From NCBI RefSeq assembly GCF_004115155.1, contig NZ_RDSM01000002.1, positions 620,001 to 684,000 of the forward strand: a DNA stretch of 64,000 nucleotides, given 5' to 3'. Position numbers and translations under genes: made by a program. The notes beneath the pieces are model-generated. The model was not told the origin of the DNA, did not search any database, and saw nothing but the letters and a program-made list of their open reading frames with translations. Source of the stretch: Granulicella sibirica. Its GTDB lineage: Bacteria; Acidobacteriota; Terriglobia; Terriglobales; Acidobacteriaceae. Positions 44,901 through 52,433 of this stretch are shown in pieces. Within the stretch, counting starts at the first letter, position 1; each line of letters opens with the position of its first letter.

Positions 44901-47900
44901 GGTGATGGTGCGAGTGCCGGCGAGGGCGCCGGTGGGGGCGGGGCCGAAATCTATCTGGGCGGGGAGAAGCTGGAGGCCGGCATTTTGGCTGGTGTAGGCG
45001 CCGGTGAGAGGGATGGTGTAAGTGCTGGAGCCGGCGGGGATCTGGAGGGCGGCGGTTGCTTCGGCGTTCGATGGGATGTAGGTGACGGTGACGGTGCAGG
45101 TTGCGGTGGGGGCGAGAGTGGCGCAGGTGGTGGTTGCGGTGAAGTTTGCGGTGGATGTTGTGGGAACGCCGATGGTGAGGGCGTTCGCGCTGGTGTTGGT
45201 GAGGGTGAGGAGTTGCCGGGTTGCGGTGGGGCCGGGGACGTTCTGGAAGGTGAGGGCGGTTGGGTTGAGGGAGAGGCCGGGGTCCGGCGAGCCGGTGCCG
45301 GTGAGGGAGACGGCGGTGGTCGCGGTGGGGGACTGGAAGGTGAGGGTGCCGGTTGTGGCGCCGGTTGCGGTGGGTGAGAAGGCGATGTTGGTGAAGCAGG
45401 TGGAGGAGGGTGCCAGGGTTCCGGTGCAGGCTGGGCCGCCGGTGGGGGTTGGGCTGATCGAAAAGCCTGGGGCGATGGTGGGGGGGCTCAGGGTGACGGA
45501 GTCCGCGGTTAAGTTGGTGAGGGCTATGAGGGTGGGTGGGCTTGTGCTGTTGACGGGGATGGTGCCGAAGTCCTGGGTGGCGGGGGTGGCTATGAGGCCG
45601 GTGAGAGGAGTGGCGGTTCCGGTGAGGGGGACTAAGGAGGGAGAGCCGGTGGACCAGAGGGTGAGGGTGCCGGGTTGGGGGCCCGTTGTTGTGGGGGAGA
45701 AGCGGAGGCCGAGATAGCAGTTGAAGCAGGTGCTGGTGGCGGTGGAGGAGAAGGCGGATGGGGCTGGGCTGCCGTGGCCGTAGCCGGTGTCTTCGACGAG
45801 GATGGTTTGGTAGGGGGAGGCAGTTGTGGCGGTGAGGGTTTGGAAGGCGTGGGTGATCTTCAGCCACTGGACGCTGGATTCGGTGATGGGGAGGGTGCCG
45901 AAGGGGATGGCACCGTTGGTGGTTTGGAGAATGGGAGTGGCGGTGCCGGTGAGGCCGACGTAGATGGGAGCGGCTCCGGAGGTGGAGGCGATGGTGAGGA
46001 GTCCGCCGCGGGTTCCGGGGGCGGTGGGAGCGAAGGTGAGATTGACGGTGCAGGTGGCCTGGGCGGGTAACGAGGCGGGGCAGGTGGTGGTGTCGGTGAA
46101 GTCTCCGGTGACGCCGATGGTGATGGGGTAGGGGGTTGTGCCGGTGTTGGTGAGGGTGATGGGCTGGGGTGCGGAGGTGGCCGTGATGGCGATGGCGGTG
46201 GAGAAGGTGAGGGTGGTGGGGGAAGCGGTGAGGCTGGTGGTTGGATTGGAGCCGGAGGTGGGTTGGGGGAGGGTTTGGCCGGTGACGAGGACGGAGATGT
46301 TCTGGTCGAGGGTGAGGGTCGCGGCGTCGTTCGATGGGGTGTTGGGGGGAGTGTAGTCGAGCTGGATCTGGCAGACGGAGTGAGGCGGGAGGGTGGCGGG
46401 GCAGAGGTCGGTGAGTGTGAAGGGAGTGGACGTGGTGGCGGGGGTGTGGGAGATGGCGGTATCGGAGTTGTTGGAGAGATAGAGGTAGCGGGAGGTGTGT
46501 GGGGTGAGGGGGTAGCGGGTGCCGAAGTCGATGGTGGTGGAGGATGGGGTGAGGGCGGCGGACTGGGCGAAAGCGGTGAAGAGGACGTCGTGATGGCCAG
46601 AGGCGGCGACGGTCCAGTTTGCTGTGACGGGGCCGTCGGGGGTGGAGGAGTTGAGGGCCAAGGCAAAGGTGATGTGGCAGGTGGCGTCGGGAGCGAGGAC
46701 TTTGTCGATGAGCAGGACTGGCGATGGGCAATCGCTGAAGGACTCGGAGAAGGGCGAGGTGGTGGATGTGCTGTCGAGGATGGAGGTGAAGGTTTGGGGG
46801 GTTGAACTGAGGTTGGTGATGGTGAGGGTGCGGAGGATGGGGGCGCTGGAGGCGGTCTGGACGCCGAAGTCGAGCTCGTGGGGGGAGAAGACGATGGGAG
46901 TGGGGGTGGGGACGACTCCGGGGAAGACGGTCTGGGTGGGAGCGTTGTCGGCGATTGCGGTTAGGACGCCGGGTCCCGGTCCGGTGAGGGACAGGGCGCA
47001 CTCGGTTCCGGGGGGAAGGCTTCCAGGGCAGTTGGTGTCGAAGGTGTAGCCGGTGGTGGTGAAGTGGAGGTTGGCGGCGGCGAGGCAGCCGAGGTTGCGG
47101 AGGGTAATGTTGGGCGAGGCTCCGGTGGAGAGGGCGAGGGTTGGGGCAGCGGTGGCCGCGAGCTGGGCGAGGTAGGCTGCGGAGCCGGTGCAGAGGCTTC
47201 CCTGGCAGGTGCCGGGGGCTTGGCCGGTGTCGGCAACAGAGGATGGGAGGAGTGGCGGCTGAGGGTCGGTGAGGGAGAGGTTGTACTGCTCGGTGGCGAG
47301 GAGGTCGGAGCTTGTGGTGGGGGTGAAAGAGCCGGCGAGGTAGGGTTGGCCGATGCTGTCGAGGGCGAGGGAGGTGAGGGTAACGGGAGCTGAGCTGTTG
47401 TTTGGGTTAGTCGCGGGCAGGCCGCCGAAGCGGGCGGTCTGGTCGATGGTGGCCTGGGCGGTGATGTGAGCGACGAAGGCGGTTCCGGTCGTCGAGAGCG
47501 GCGGGATGGGGAGGAGCGGCGAGGTGAGTGTTCCGGTGGTCCATGCGGTTGAGTTTGGACCGGGGACGACGACGGATTGCGTGCCGGGGGCGAGGAGCGT
47601 GGAGGCGGTGATGGTTGAGCCATCGAGCGAGATGCGGAGCAGGGATTGATAGGGGGTGTTGACCAGGGGTGTCTGGACGGTGGCTATGGGGAATTGAGAG
47701 AGCGAGATGGCTCCGGTGAGGAGGAGGGTCTGGGTGGCCGGGTCGAGGACGATAGAGGCGATGCCGTTGCCGGGAATGTAGGTGGAAAAGGTGAGAGCAT
47801 CGCCGGTGGGGGTGAGTCTGGTGAGGAACCCCGAGGCGGTAGTGGACGTGGGGATGAGCGCGGCGGCGGTTGGGAAGGCAGCGGAGGTGGTGTAGCCGGC

Positions 47901-48611
47901 GATGTACGCGTCATCAGAGGAGTCGGCGGCGATGGCTCCGGGGGCGGTATTTCCGTTGGCGCCGCTTAGATAGGTGGCGTAGACGAGAGTGGTGCCGTCG
48001 GAGGAGAAGCGTTCGACGAAGCCGCTCTCGGTGCTGCCCTGAGCTGGGATTGGCTGGTAGGCGCTGGGGGTGGCGGGGAGAGTTGAGGCGAAGAGGCTTC
48101 CGGTGAGGAAGGCGGCGTCGGCGGTGACGGCCAGGCCTGTCGCGGCGAGGCGGCCGCTTCCGGCGAAGGTGACAAAGGTGGTGTTCAGCCCGGGATCGAA
48201 CCTGGCCAGGAAGGAGTTGGTGGAGGCGTCGGCGCGGGTGGGGAACGCGGCGTTCTGGGTTCCGGCTAGGGTGGTGGAGGTTGTGGTTCCGGCGACGTAC
48301 GGGTTTCCGGCGGGGTCGAGCGCGAGGGCGAGGCCCACGTCTCCCTGCGCGCCGAGGTGTGCTTCGGCGAGGACATTGGTTGCGGTGGGGTCGGTCTTGA
48401 GGAGACGGACGCCGTCGTGCTGGTCGAGGAGGAGGTAGAGGTTGCCGGAGGCGTCGGCCTGGATGGCGTTGAACTGGCCCTGGTTGGAGGCCGTGCGAAG
48501 GCCGGCGAACGCGAGGTGTTGCGGGGCGGTCTGGGCGCACGCGCTTGCCAGGACGATCGAGAAGGCGAGGCCGACGGATCGGGATACGGTGCGGCGCATG
48601 GGGTTCATCAT
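41916..48611 (-). CDS. Giant secreted SBBP / choice-of-anchor-D (ASH) repeat protein
   Basis: 2231 residues. A signal peptide covers about residues 1-28 (VGLAFSIVLASACAQ). Residues about 40-440 carry SBBP-type beta-propeller repeats (FPTRADASTNSFLARFD; YATYLSGANGN; SIGQPYLAGSFT). From about 540 to 2080 come some fifteen or more ASH/HYDIN-like immunoglobulin domains of about 100 residues, each with 'LDFGSIQVG-x-x-S-x-x-x-V-x-x-T-N' and 'C-x-x-L-x-P-x-x-x-C-x-V-x-F-x-P'. Near the end an Ig-like domain is followed by a membrane-type segment, LLLSSCGGG, and a last Ig-like strand set. Probably an outer-surface adhesion or matrix protein. It overlaps ribB tail to tail by 23 bp. Confidence 0.87.
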   Translation of the reverse strand: MMNPMRRTVSRSVGLAFSIVLASACAQTAPQHLAFAGLRTASNQGQFNAIQADASGNLYLLLDQHDGVRLLKTDPTATNVLAEAHLGAQGDVGLALALDPAGNPYVAGTTTSTTLAGTQNAAFPTRADASTNSFLARFDPGLNTTFVTFAGSGRLAATGLAVTADAAFLTGSLFASTLPATPSAYQPIPAQGSTESGFVERFSSDGTTLVYATYLSGANGNTAPGAIAADSSDDAYIAGYTTSAAFPTAAALIPTSTTASGFLTRLTPTGDALTFSTYIPGNGIASIVLDPATQTLLLTGAISLSQFPIATVQTPLVNTPYQSLLRISLDGSTITASTLLAPGTQSVVVPGPNSTAWTTGTLTSPLLPIPPLSTTGTAFVAHITAQATIDQTARFGGLPATNPNNSSAPVTLTSLALDSIGQPYLAGSFTPTTSSDLLATEQYNLSLTDPQPPLLPSSVADTGQAPGTCQGSLCTGSAAYLAQLAATAAPTLALSTGASPNITLRNLGCLAAANLHFTTTGYTFDTNCPGSLPPGTECALSLTGPGPGVLTAIADNAPTQTVFPGVVPTPTPIVFSPHELDFGVQTASSAPILRTLTITNLSSTPQTFTSILDSTSTTSPFSESFSDCPSPVLLIDKVLAPDATCHITFALALNSSTPDGPVTANWTVAASGHHDVLFTAFAQSAALTPSSTTIDFGTRYPLTPHTSRYLYLSNNSDTAISHTPATTSTPFTLTDLCPATLPPHSVCQIQLDYTPPNTPSNDAATLTLDQNISVLVTGQTLPQPTSGSNPTTSLTASPTTLTFSTAIAITATSAPQPITLTNTGTTPYPITIGVTGDFTDTTTCPASLPAQATCTVNLTFAPTAPGTRGGLLTIASTSGAAPIYVGLTGTATPILQTTNGAIPFGTLPITESSVQWLKITHAFQTLTATTASPYQTILVEDTGYGHGSPAPSAFSSTATSTCFNCYLGLRFSPTTTGPQPGTLTLWSTGSPSLVPLTGTATPLTGLIATPATQDFGTIPVNSTSPPTLIALTNLTADSVTLSPPTIAPGFSISPTPTGGPACTGTLAPSSTCFTNIAFSPTATGATTGTLTFQSPTATTAVSLTGTGSPDPGLSLNPTALTFQNVPGPTATRQLLTLTNTSANALTIGVPTTSTANFTATTTCATLAPTATCTVTVTYIPSNAEATAALQIPAGSSTYTIPLTGAYTSQNAGLQLLPAQIDFGPAPTGALAGTRTITLNNLTSKTVSVALTVPAQFAVTDANPCATLTPNASCTFNVDSIPLTTGDPTGTLFATATPTDGSSPSTTLAYLQSYGQAPDDSILAVTSPISSGTGLIDFGQLNSGQTATTTLTLTNQSTTQPISIRRITSQPPFLSTTTCGPPLGPTQTCNITLTYAPINQIPTGSPVGPPSQDIGSLIIESDAVSSPNLIPLTGRASPISFGNLSQTPVLSSYTLTQGSLTFFTTAVGEISPPQTVTLTNTGNTTLHLGTLTTTPEFPVTTTCSQPIAPAATCTISLTFIPQANGPRTAALEVATDSGISLDVLTLYGIASAPSLLLAPLSVDFGTILVGTPSTQTVTVTNNGLVPVTFTAITLTGDYAQTSDCPAPNATLPTNSTCTIQVTFTPTAAGPRPGVLSVSTSASTLPLTVTLTGTGTLTQPQIEINPTTLDFGSIQVGASSTKSVTVTNTGEIPITFAAITLTGDYTRITTCPAPNGTLSPGASCAVEIAFTPAATGTRPGTLTVATSASTSPITVTLTGIGADAGTQPRLQITPTALDFGSIQVGTPSTQSVTITNPGIVPVTFYTANLTGDYTQTNNCPSPNTTLPAGDTCTFQLTFTPTTTGPRPGTLSISTSTASPLTVSLTGIGTTTTAPPQPQIQVTPTTLQFGFIQVGSSSTQTLTVTNTGQVSVTFLNIAPGGDYTQTNSCSSLAPAATCTIQVTFTPTATAARLGVVVLFTSAPIVSIPLSGTGIQPQLQISPSSLNFGSVPIGSSANLPVTLANNATVPISLTLATTGDYSSSPCPATLAPAQVCTPTITFTPTASGTRPGTLVVNGTTIPLTGTGTNATPGTPSFTLTIENSQSAIATVTQGATATYALTATPINGFTGPVTLACAPAAPTPNVTCAIAPTSLTLAGAPQTAALTLTTLTNLNAAYLLPLLLLFRKKTRPRPRAIFATLALLLLSSCGGGPEPNLRYAVPGSYLFTVTATSTTGTPITQTVTASLIITAQTRP
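42420..43990 (-). repeat. Most regular block of tandem ASH-domain repeats
   Basis: Within the giant gene, five consecutive units of about 100-107 codons (roughly 310-320 bp) are closely similar, each containing GSIQVG or a variant, TGDYTQT and a C-x-x-x-x-x-x-L-P-x-x-x-x-C block. This points to recent duplication. The plus strand here is extremely G-rich. Confidence 0.7.
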
Positions 48612-48671
48612 GGCCTTGTGGCTGCGGTGCTGCTCTGAGTGCAGCCTGCTCTCAATCCATGGAACGGTCAG

Positions 48672-49337
48672 TTAGGGGTGAGCGTTTATCTCCGGGTGAA
48701 GGAGGGAATCGAGGCTACGGGAGTGCATCTCCTGCTCGAAGGCGGTGTGGGTGGTGTAGCGGAGGGTCTGCATGCCGGCAGCCTGGGCAGCGGCAATGTT
48801 GTCCTCGCGATCATCGATGAAGAGGATGTTTTCGGGTGGGGTCTCGAGGCCGGTGGCGGCGTGGGCGTAGATGGCGAGGTCGGGCTTGGCGGTGCCGAGG
48901 GTGTAGGAGAAGGTGCGGTGATAGAAGCCGTTGAGCCAGGGGTGTCGTGAGAGAACCCCCTCGGTCATGGCGTCGCCGAGGTTGGAGAGGATGCCGGTGC
49001 GTATGCCGGCTTTCTGCAGGGAGAGCGCCCAGTCGATCATGGGCTGATTGGGCTGGGTCCAGAGATCGGTGTCGGCGGCGATGAGGTGATCGATCAGCTG
49101 GTCGAAGGCGAGGTCAGTGTGGTTTTCACCGGCGGCTGCAACCTGGGTCCAATACTCGCGGCCGGTGAGGGCTCCGCGGTCGTAGTCGTGGCGTGGTTCC
49201 CAGTAGGCGTGGTGGAGGGTGGTTTCGTCGTGGCCGGTGAGCGAGCGCATACGAGCCCAGGCGGAGGGGTCCGCGGGGCCGGAGAGAACCATGCCGTAAT
49301 CGAAGAGGACTGCCTGGATGGGGAGAATGCTTTCCAT
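48672..49337 (-). CDS. HAD-superfamily hydrolase (subfamily IA)
   Basis: 221 residues. Motif I is VLFDYGMVLSG, with the nucleophile Asp but Gly at the D+2 position, as in the YihX/ACAD10-like branch. Motif II is ILSNLGD, motif III the lysine in LGTAKPDLAIYAHA, and motif IV ENILFIDDREDNIAAAQAAGMQ. A helical cap lies between motifs I and II. Likely a small-molecule phosphatase or dehalogenase-fold enzyme; substrate unknown. It lies 60 bp upstream of the giant gene on the same strand and is divergent from the aminotransferase (44-bp gap). Confidence 0.87.
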   Translation of the reverse strand: MESILPIQAVLFDYGMVLSGPADPSAWARMRSLTGHDETTLHHAYWEPRHDYDRGALTGREYWTQVAAAGENHTDLAFDQLIDHLIAADTDLWTQPNQPMIDWALSLQKAGIRTGILSNLGDAMTEGVLSRHPWLNGFYHRTFSYTLGTAKPDLAIYAHAATGLETPPENILFIDDREDNIAAAQAAGMQTLRYTTHTAFEQEMHSRSLDSLLHPEINAHP

Positions 49338-49381
49338 GGATGCGCCAATTGTAGGGGATACGAGGCGGTTAGGATGTGGGG

Positions 49382-50518
49382 ATGCGTGGGTTTTCCAAGA
49401 GGACTGGTTGGGATACGTCGGAGAGTGCGTTTGCGGGGGCGATCCGGGAGGCGCGAGCGGCGGGGCGGGACGTTTGTGACCTAACGGTGTCGAACCCTAC
49501 GGTTTGTGGGTTCGATTATGACGTTGAGGGGATCCTGGGAGCGCTTGGGGATCCGGGATCGATGGTCTACGACGCGGATCCGAGGGGGATGCGATCGGCC
49601 CGGGAGGCGGTCTGCGGTTACTACCGGGATCATGGGGCTGAGGTTGGCGTCGACCAGGTGCTGATGACGACCTCGACGAGCGAGGCGTATGGGTTCCTGT
49701 TTCGGCTGCTTTGCGATGCGGGGGATGAGGTGCTGGTGGCGTCGCCGGGGTATCCGCTGTTTGATTTTCTGGCGGATCTGGAGGATGTGCGGCTCAGGAC
49801 ATATCCGCTTTTCCACGACTACGGGTGGTGGATCGATTTTGGGGAGCTGGAGAGGCGGATCGGGCCCCGGACGAAGGCTGTGCTTGTGGTGCATCCGGCG
49901 AATCCCACGGGGCATTGGACTTCCGCCGCAGAGAGGACGCGGCTGGAAGAGATGTGTGCGCGGTATGGGCTGGCGCTGATTGTGGATGAGGTTTTTCTGG
50001 ATTATCCGGTGGGCGAGGCGGAAGACAGCTTTGCTGTTGGGCAGGCTGAGTGTTTGACGTTTGTTTTGAGTGGATTGAGTAAGGTCGCGGGGTTGCCGCA
50101 GATGAAGGTGGGGTGGGTGGTGACGCTTGGGCCCATGGCGGCTCGGGAGGAGGCGCTGCGGCGGCTGGAGGTGATTGCGGATACGTTTCTGTCGATGGGG
50201 GCTCCGGCGCAGAGGGCTTTGCCGATGTGGATGGCGAGGCGAGCGGCGATTCAGGGGCAGATTCGGGGGCGGGTTCAGGAGAATCTTGGGGTGCTGGCTG
50301 GGTCGGGGTTGGGGTATCTGCCGGTTGCTGCGGGGTGGAGCGGGGTCTTGCTTTTGCCGGGAAAGCTGGGGGGCGCGGAGGAGATTTTCGCGGAGCTTGG
50401 GGTGGTGGTGCATCCGGGGAGCTTCTATGGGCTGGAGGGAGCGGGGCGGGTGGTGGTGAGTTTGATTGGTGGGGCTGAGGAGTTTAGGAGGGGAGTGGGG
50501 TTGCTGGGGCGGGCTTAG
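49382..50518 (+). CDS. PLP-dependent aminotransferase, class I/II
   Basis: 378 residues from the ATG at 49382 (AGGA 7 nt upstream). Fold-type I signs: DLTVSNPTVCGFDY at the N-terminus, YDADPRGMRSAREAVCGYY, SPGYPLFDFLADLEDV, VVHPANPTGHWTS with the PLP-contacting Asn, LIVDEVFLDYP with the Asp, and the Schiff-base Lys in LSGLSKVAGLPQMKVGW. The C-terminal Arg for the carboxylate lies near GAGRVVVSLI. An aspartate- or alanine-type aminotransferase is likely; the substrate is not resolved. It ends before a hairpin and the convergent MBL gene. Confidence 0.9.
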   Translation: MRGFSKRTGWDTSESAFAGAIREARAAGRDVCDLTVSNPTVCGFDYDVEGILGALGDPGSMVYDADPRGMRSAREAVCGYYRDHGAEVGVDQVLMTTSTSEAYGFLFRLLCDAGDEVLVASPGYPLFDFLADLEDVRLRTYPLFHDYGWWIDFGELERRIGPRTKAVLVVHPANPTGHWTSAAERTRLEEMCARYGLALIVDEVFLDYPVGEAEDSFAVGQAECLTFVLSGLSKVAGLPQMKVGWVVTLGPMAAREEALRRLEVIADTFLSMGAPAQRALPMWMARRAAIQGQIRGRVQENLGVLAGSGLGYLPVAAGWSGVLLLPGKLGGAEEIFAELGVVVHPGSFYGLEGAGRVVVSLIGGAEEFRRGVGLLGRA

Positions 50519-50543
50519 GACTATCGGCTGGGCGGTATGGGAT

Positions 50544-50574
50544 CCCACCTTAGGCGCGTTGCGCCGAAGGTGGG
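50544..50574. terminator. 14-bp hairpin between convergent genes
   Basis: CCCACCTTAGGCGC (50544-50557) and GCGCCGAAGGTGGG (50561-50574) pair with one A-G mismatch around GTT. TTTCTTTTTT follows at 50583-50592, so it can terminate the aminotransferase transcript. The core with 'GGTGGGGCACCCGG' looks like a dispersed intergenic palindrome, but I cannot check for other copies outside this window. Confidence 0.6.
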
Positions 50575-50663
50575 GCACCCGGGTTTCTTTTTTGGGGGGA
50601 GAGGGTTAGTACCTTTTGAGGTGCCGGTAAGGTTCTGGTTTTGAGAGTGGCGGTAGGTTGTTG

Positions 50664-51299
50664 TTATGGCTTGGCTTGGAGGAACGGGTTCGACTCTCGC
50701 TCGGCTCCGATGGAGGTGGAGGGGCCGTGGCCGGGGATGACGCGGGTGGCGTCGGGGAGGATGAGGAGGCGGTCGTGGATGGAGGTGATTAGGGTGCGGG
50801 CGTCGCCGCCGGGCAGGTCGGTGCGGCCTACGGAGCCGGCGAAGAGGGTGTCTCCGGCGAGGAGAAGGTTTTCTGCGGGGAGGTGGAGACAGATGCTTCC
50901 GGGAGTGTGGCCGGGGGTGTGGATGACGGTTCCGGTTAGGCCGGCGATGGAGACGGTGCGGTTGTCGGCGAGGTGGTCGTCGGGTGGGAGGACTTCAGGG
51001 GTCTCGATTCCCAGCCAGCCGGCCTGGATGTCCATCATCTCGACGAGTGGGAGGTCCAGCTGGTTGTAGAAGATGGGAGCTCCGGTGAGGCGCTTGAGTT
51101 GCTGGGCCCCGGCGATGTGGTCGATGTGGGCGTGGGTGATGACGATCTGCTTCAGGGTAAGGCTGTGACGGGCGAGGATGGCGAGGATGCGGGGGATGTC
51201 GTCGCCGGGGTCGATGACCATGGCTTCGCGTGTAGTCTCGTCGCCGAGGATGGAGCAGTTGCACTGGAGAGGGCCGACTGGGAGGATTTGGTGGATCAT
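50664..51299 (-). CDS. MBL-fold metallo-hydrolase (glyoxalase II-like)
   Basis: 211 residues from the ATG at 51299 (AGGAAA 7 nt upstream). Metal-ligand motif VITHAHIDHIAGAQQL (THxHxDH), then HTPGHTPGSICLHL, LAGDTLFAGSVGRTDLPGG with the bridging Asp, and RVIPGHGPSTSIGAERESNPFL. The pattern is that of the short YcbL-like glyoxalase II / hydroxyacylglutathione-hydrolase-like group, acting on thioesters in the cytosol. It lies 82 bp downstream of secG on the same strand. Confidence 0.9.
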   Translation of the reverse strand: MIHQILPVGPLQCNCSILGDETTREAMVIDPGDDIPRILAILARHSLTLKQIVITHAHIDHIAGAQQLKRLTGAPIFYNQLDLPLVEMMDIQAGWLGIETPEVLPPDDHLADNRTVSIAGLTGTVIHTPGHTPGSICLHLPAENLLLAGDTLFAGSVGRTDLPGGDARTLITSIHDRLLILPDATRVIPGHGPSTSIGAERESNPFLQAKP

Positions 51300-51381
51300 G
51301 ATCGTTTCCTGCTTTCGGGTGCGGCGAGCATGAAAAATGCGCAAGCCGTTTGGCCTGCGCATGGGGTTGCTGAACGGTTGA

Positions 51382-51675
51382 CTACTTCTTGGCCGGGGTC
51401 GTCTGGGTGGTCTTCGTGCCCTGGAGGACCGAATGGTCGCCGCCGGAGCGGGAGAGCAGGATGGTGAGGCCGATGGAGGTCAGCATGAAGACGATGGCGG
51501 AGTAGGTGGTGAGCTTGGTGAGGAGATTCGAGGCTCCGCGCGGGCCGAAGGCAGTCTGGGAACCCTGTCCGCCGAAGGCGCCGGCGAGATCGGCCGACTT
51601 GCCCGTCTGGAGAAGGACAACTCCAATGAGGAAGAGGCAGACAACGATGTGGATGAAGACGAGAAAGTAGACCAT
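51382..51675 (-). CDS. secG: Preprotein translocase subunit SecG
   Basis: 97 residues from the ATG at 51675. Two membrane helices (VYFLVFIHIVVCLFLIGVVLLQ and LTTYSAIVFMLTSIGLTILL) flank the conserved cytoplasmic loop SADLAGAFGGQGSQTAFGPRGASNLLTK. It is a non-essential part of the SecYEG channel. tRNA-Leu(GAG) lies 61 bp upstream on the same strand; a tRNA-Leu near secG is also seen in enterobacteria. Confidence 0.93.
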   Translation of the reverse strand: MVYFLVFIHIVVCLFLIGVVLLQTGKSADLAGAFGGQGSQTAFGPRGASNLLTKLTTYSAIVFMLTSIGLTILLSRSGGDHSVLQGTKTTQTTPAKK

Positions 51676-51736
51676 CGGGGAAGCTCGATACCTCTTGTGG
51701 CTCAACCCCTTGGGGCGATGGCCTGAAATGTTGGAT

Positions 51737-51821
51737 TGGTGCGGAGGAGGGGACTTGAACCCCTATGCCTTGCGGCGCTAGCACCTCAAGCTAGTGCGTC
51801 TGCCAATTTCGCCACCTCCGC
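51737..51821 (-). tRNA. tRNA-Leu (anticodon GAG)
   Basis: An 85-nt cloverleaf on the minus strand, with the CCA end encoded (51739-51737). The acceptor stem is GCGGAGG with CCTCCGC, the T-arm contains GTTCAAGTC, and the anticodon stem CTAGC/GCTAG encloses the loop TTGAGGT, giving anticodon GAG for CTC/CTT leucine codons. The long variable arm and overall length fit a class II tRNA-Leu. Confidence 0.95.
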
Positions 51822-51942
51822 TCGGAGTCGCCTGCACTTGTTATGGTGCAGGGCAATGACGAACAAATGCTCAATCCGAAGATGAGTATAGCATTTCCGA
51901 GGTTCGATTTTGGGTAAGCGGGTTGAGGATTTCCAGAGGTAT

Positions 51943-52404
51943 TCAGCTACAAGGCGGGGGAGTGGCGGTGCGGGTCCAGGTTTCGGTGCGACCGAGGGTG
52001 GGGACGCCGATGTAGCCTCGGAGCTTGAGTGTGTCGCCCTTGCTCTCCATCTTGGCGCTGTAGGTCTTGCCGGACATGGGGTCGTAGATCTGGCCGCCGG
52101 ACGCGGTGGTTGGGCTGTCGGGTTTGAAGCCGTCGCCAATCCTGAGGCCGCAGAGCGGGCGATCGCGGAGGGTGGCATCGGGGTTCATGGCGTCGGTGGT
52201 GCCGGGAGCGGTGGGGCTTACCCTGGCTACGGTAAAGCAGAGTTGCCTGGCGTCATTGGCGCACGTGGACACGGTGACGACATCGCCGGAGAGGGTGAGC
52301 CAGCTTCCAACGACGCCCTCTGGCGCAGCCCAGGCGGCCGTTGACGATGCGACGATGAGCAAGAGCACGAAGGCTATGAATCGATTTCTCTTCATGTTGT
52401 TCAT
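51943..52404 (-). CDS. DUF2147-family secreted protein
   Basis: 153 residues from the ATG at 52404 (GAGG just upstream; another ATG at 52395). The signal peptide has FIAFVLLLIVASSTAAWA. The mature part holds the DUF2147 pattern: GVVGSWLTLSGDVVTVSTC, GQIYDPMSGKTYSAKM and GDTLKLRGYIGVPTLGRTETWTR. Four cysteines in the mature chain may form disulfides. The function of the family is unknown. It lies 29 bp after the APC permease gene and is probably in its transcript. Confidence 0.85.
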   Translation of the reverse strand: MNNMKRNRFIAFVLLLIVASSTAAWAAPEGVVGSWLTLSGDVVTVSTCANDARQLCFTVARVSPTAPGTTDAMNPDATLRDRPLCGLRIGDGFKPDSPTTASGGQIYDPMSGKTYSAKMESKGDTLKLRGYIGVPTLGRTETWTRTATPPPCS

Positions 52405-52433
52405 GACCTCTGTTTGAACTCGTTTGTTGCTGC

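Noticed and set aside
43990..47001. A 1003-codon open frame on the minus strand in a different frame of the giant gene
   Set aside because: It is made almost wholly of His, Arg and Pro, as expected from a shifted reading of the Thr/Pro-rich repeats, and it has no domain or ribosome site.
48672..49337. Reading the HAD protein as inactive because motif I is DYG rather than DxD
   Set aside because: A glycine or similar residue at that position is normal in the YihX/ACAD10-like branch, and the other three motifs are intact.
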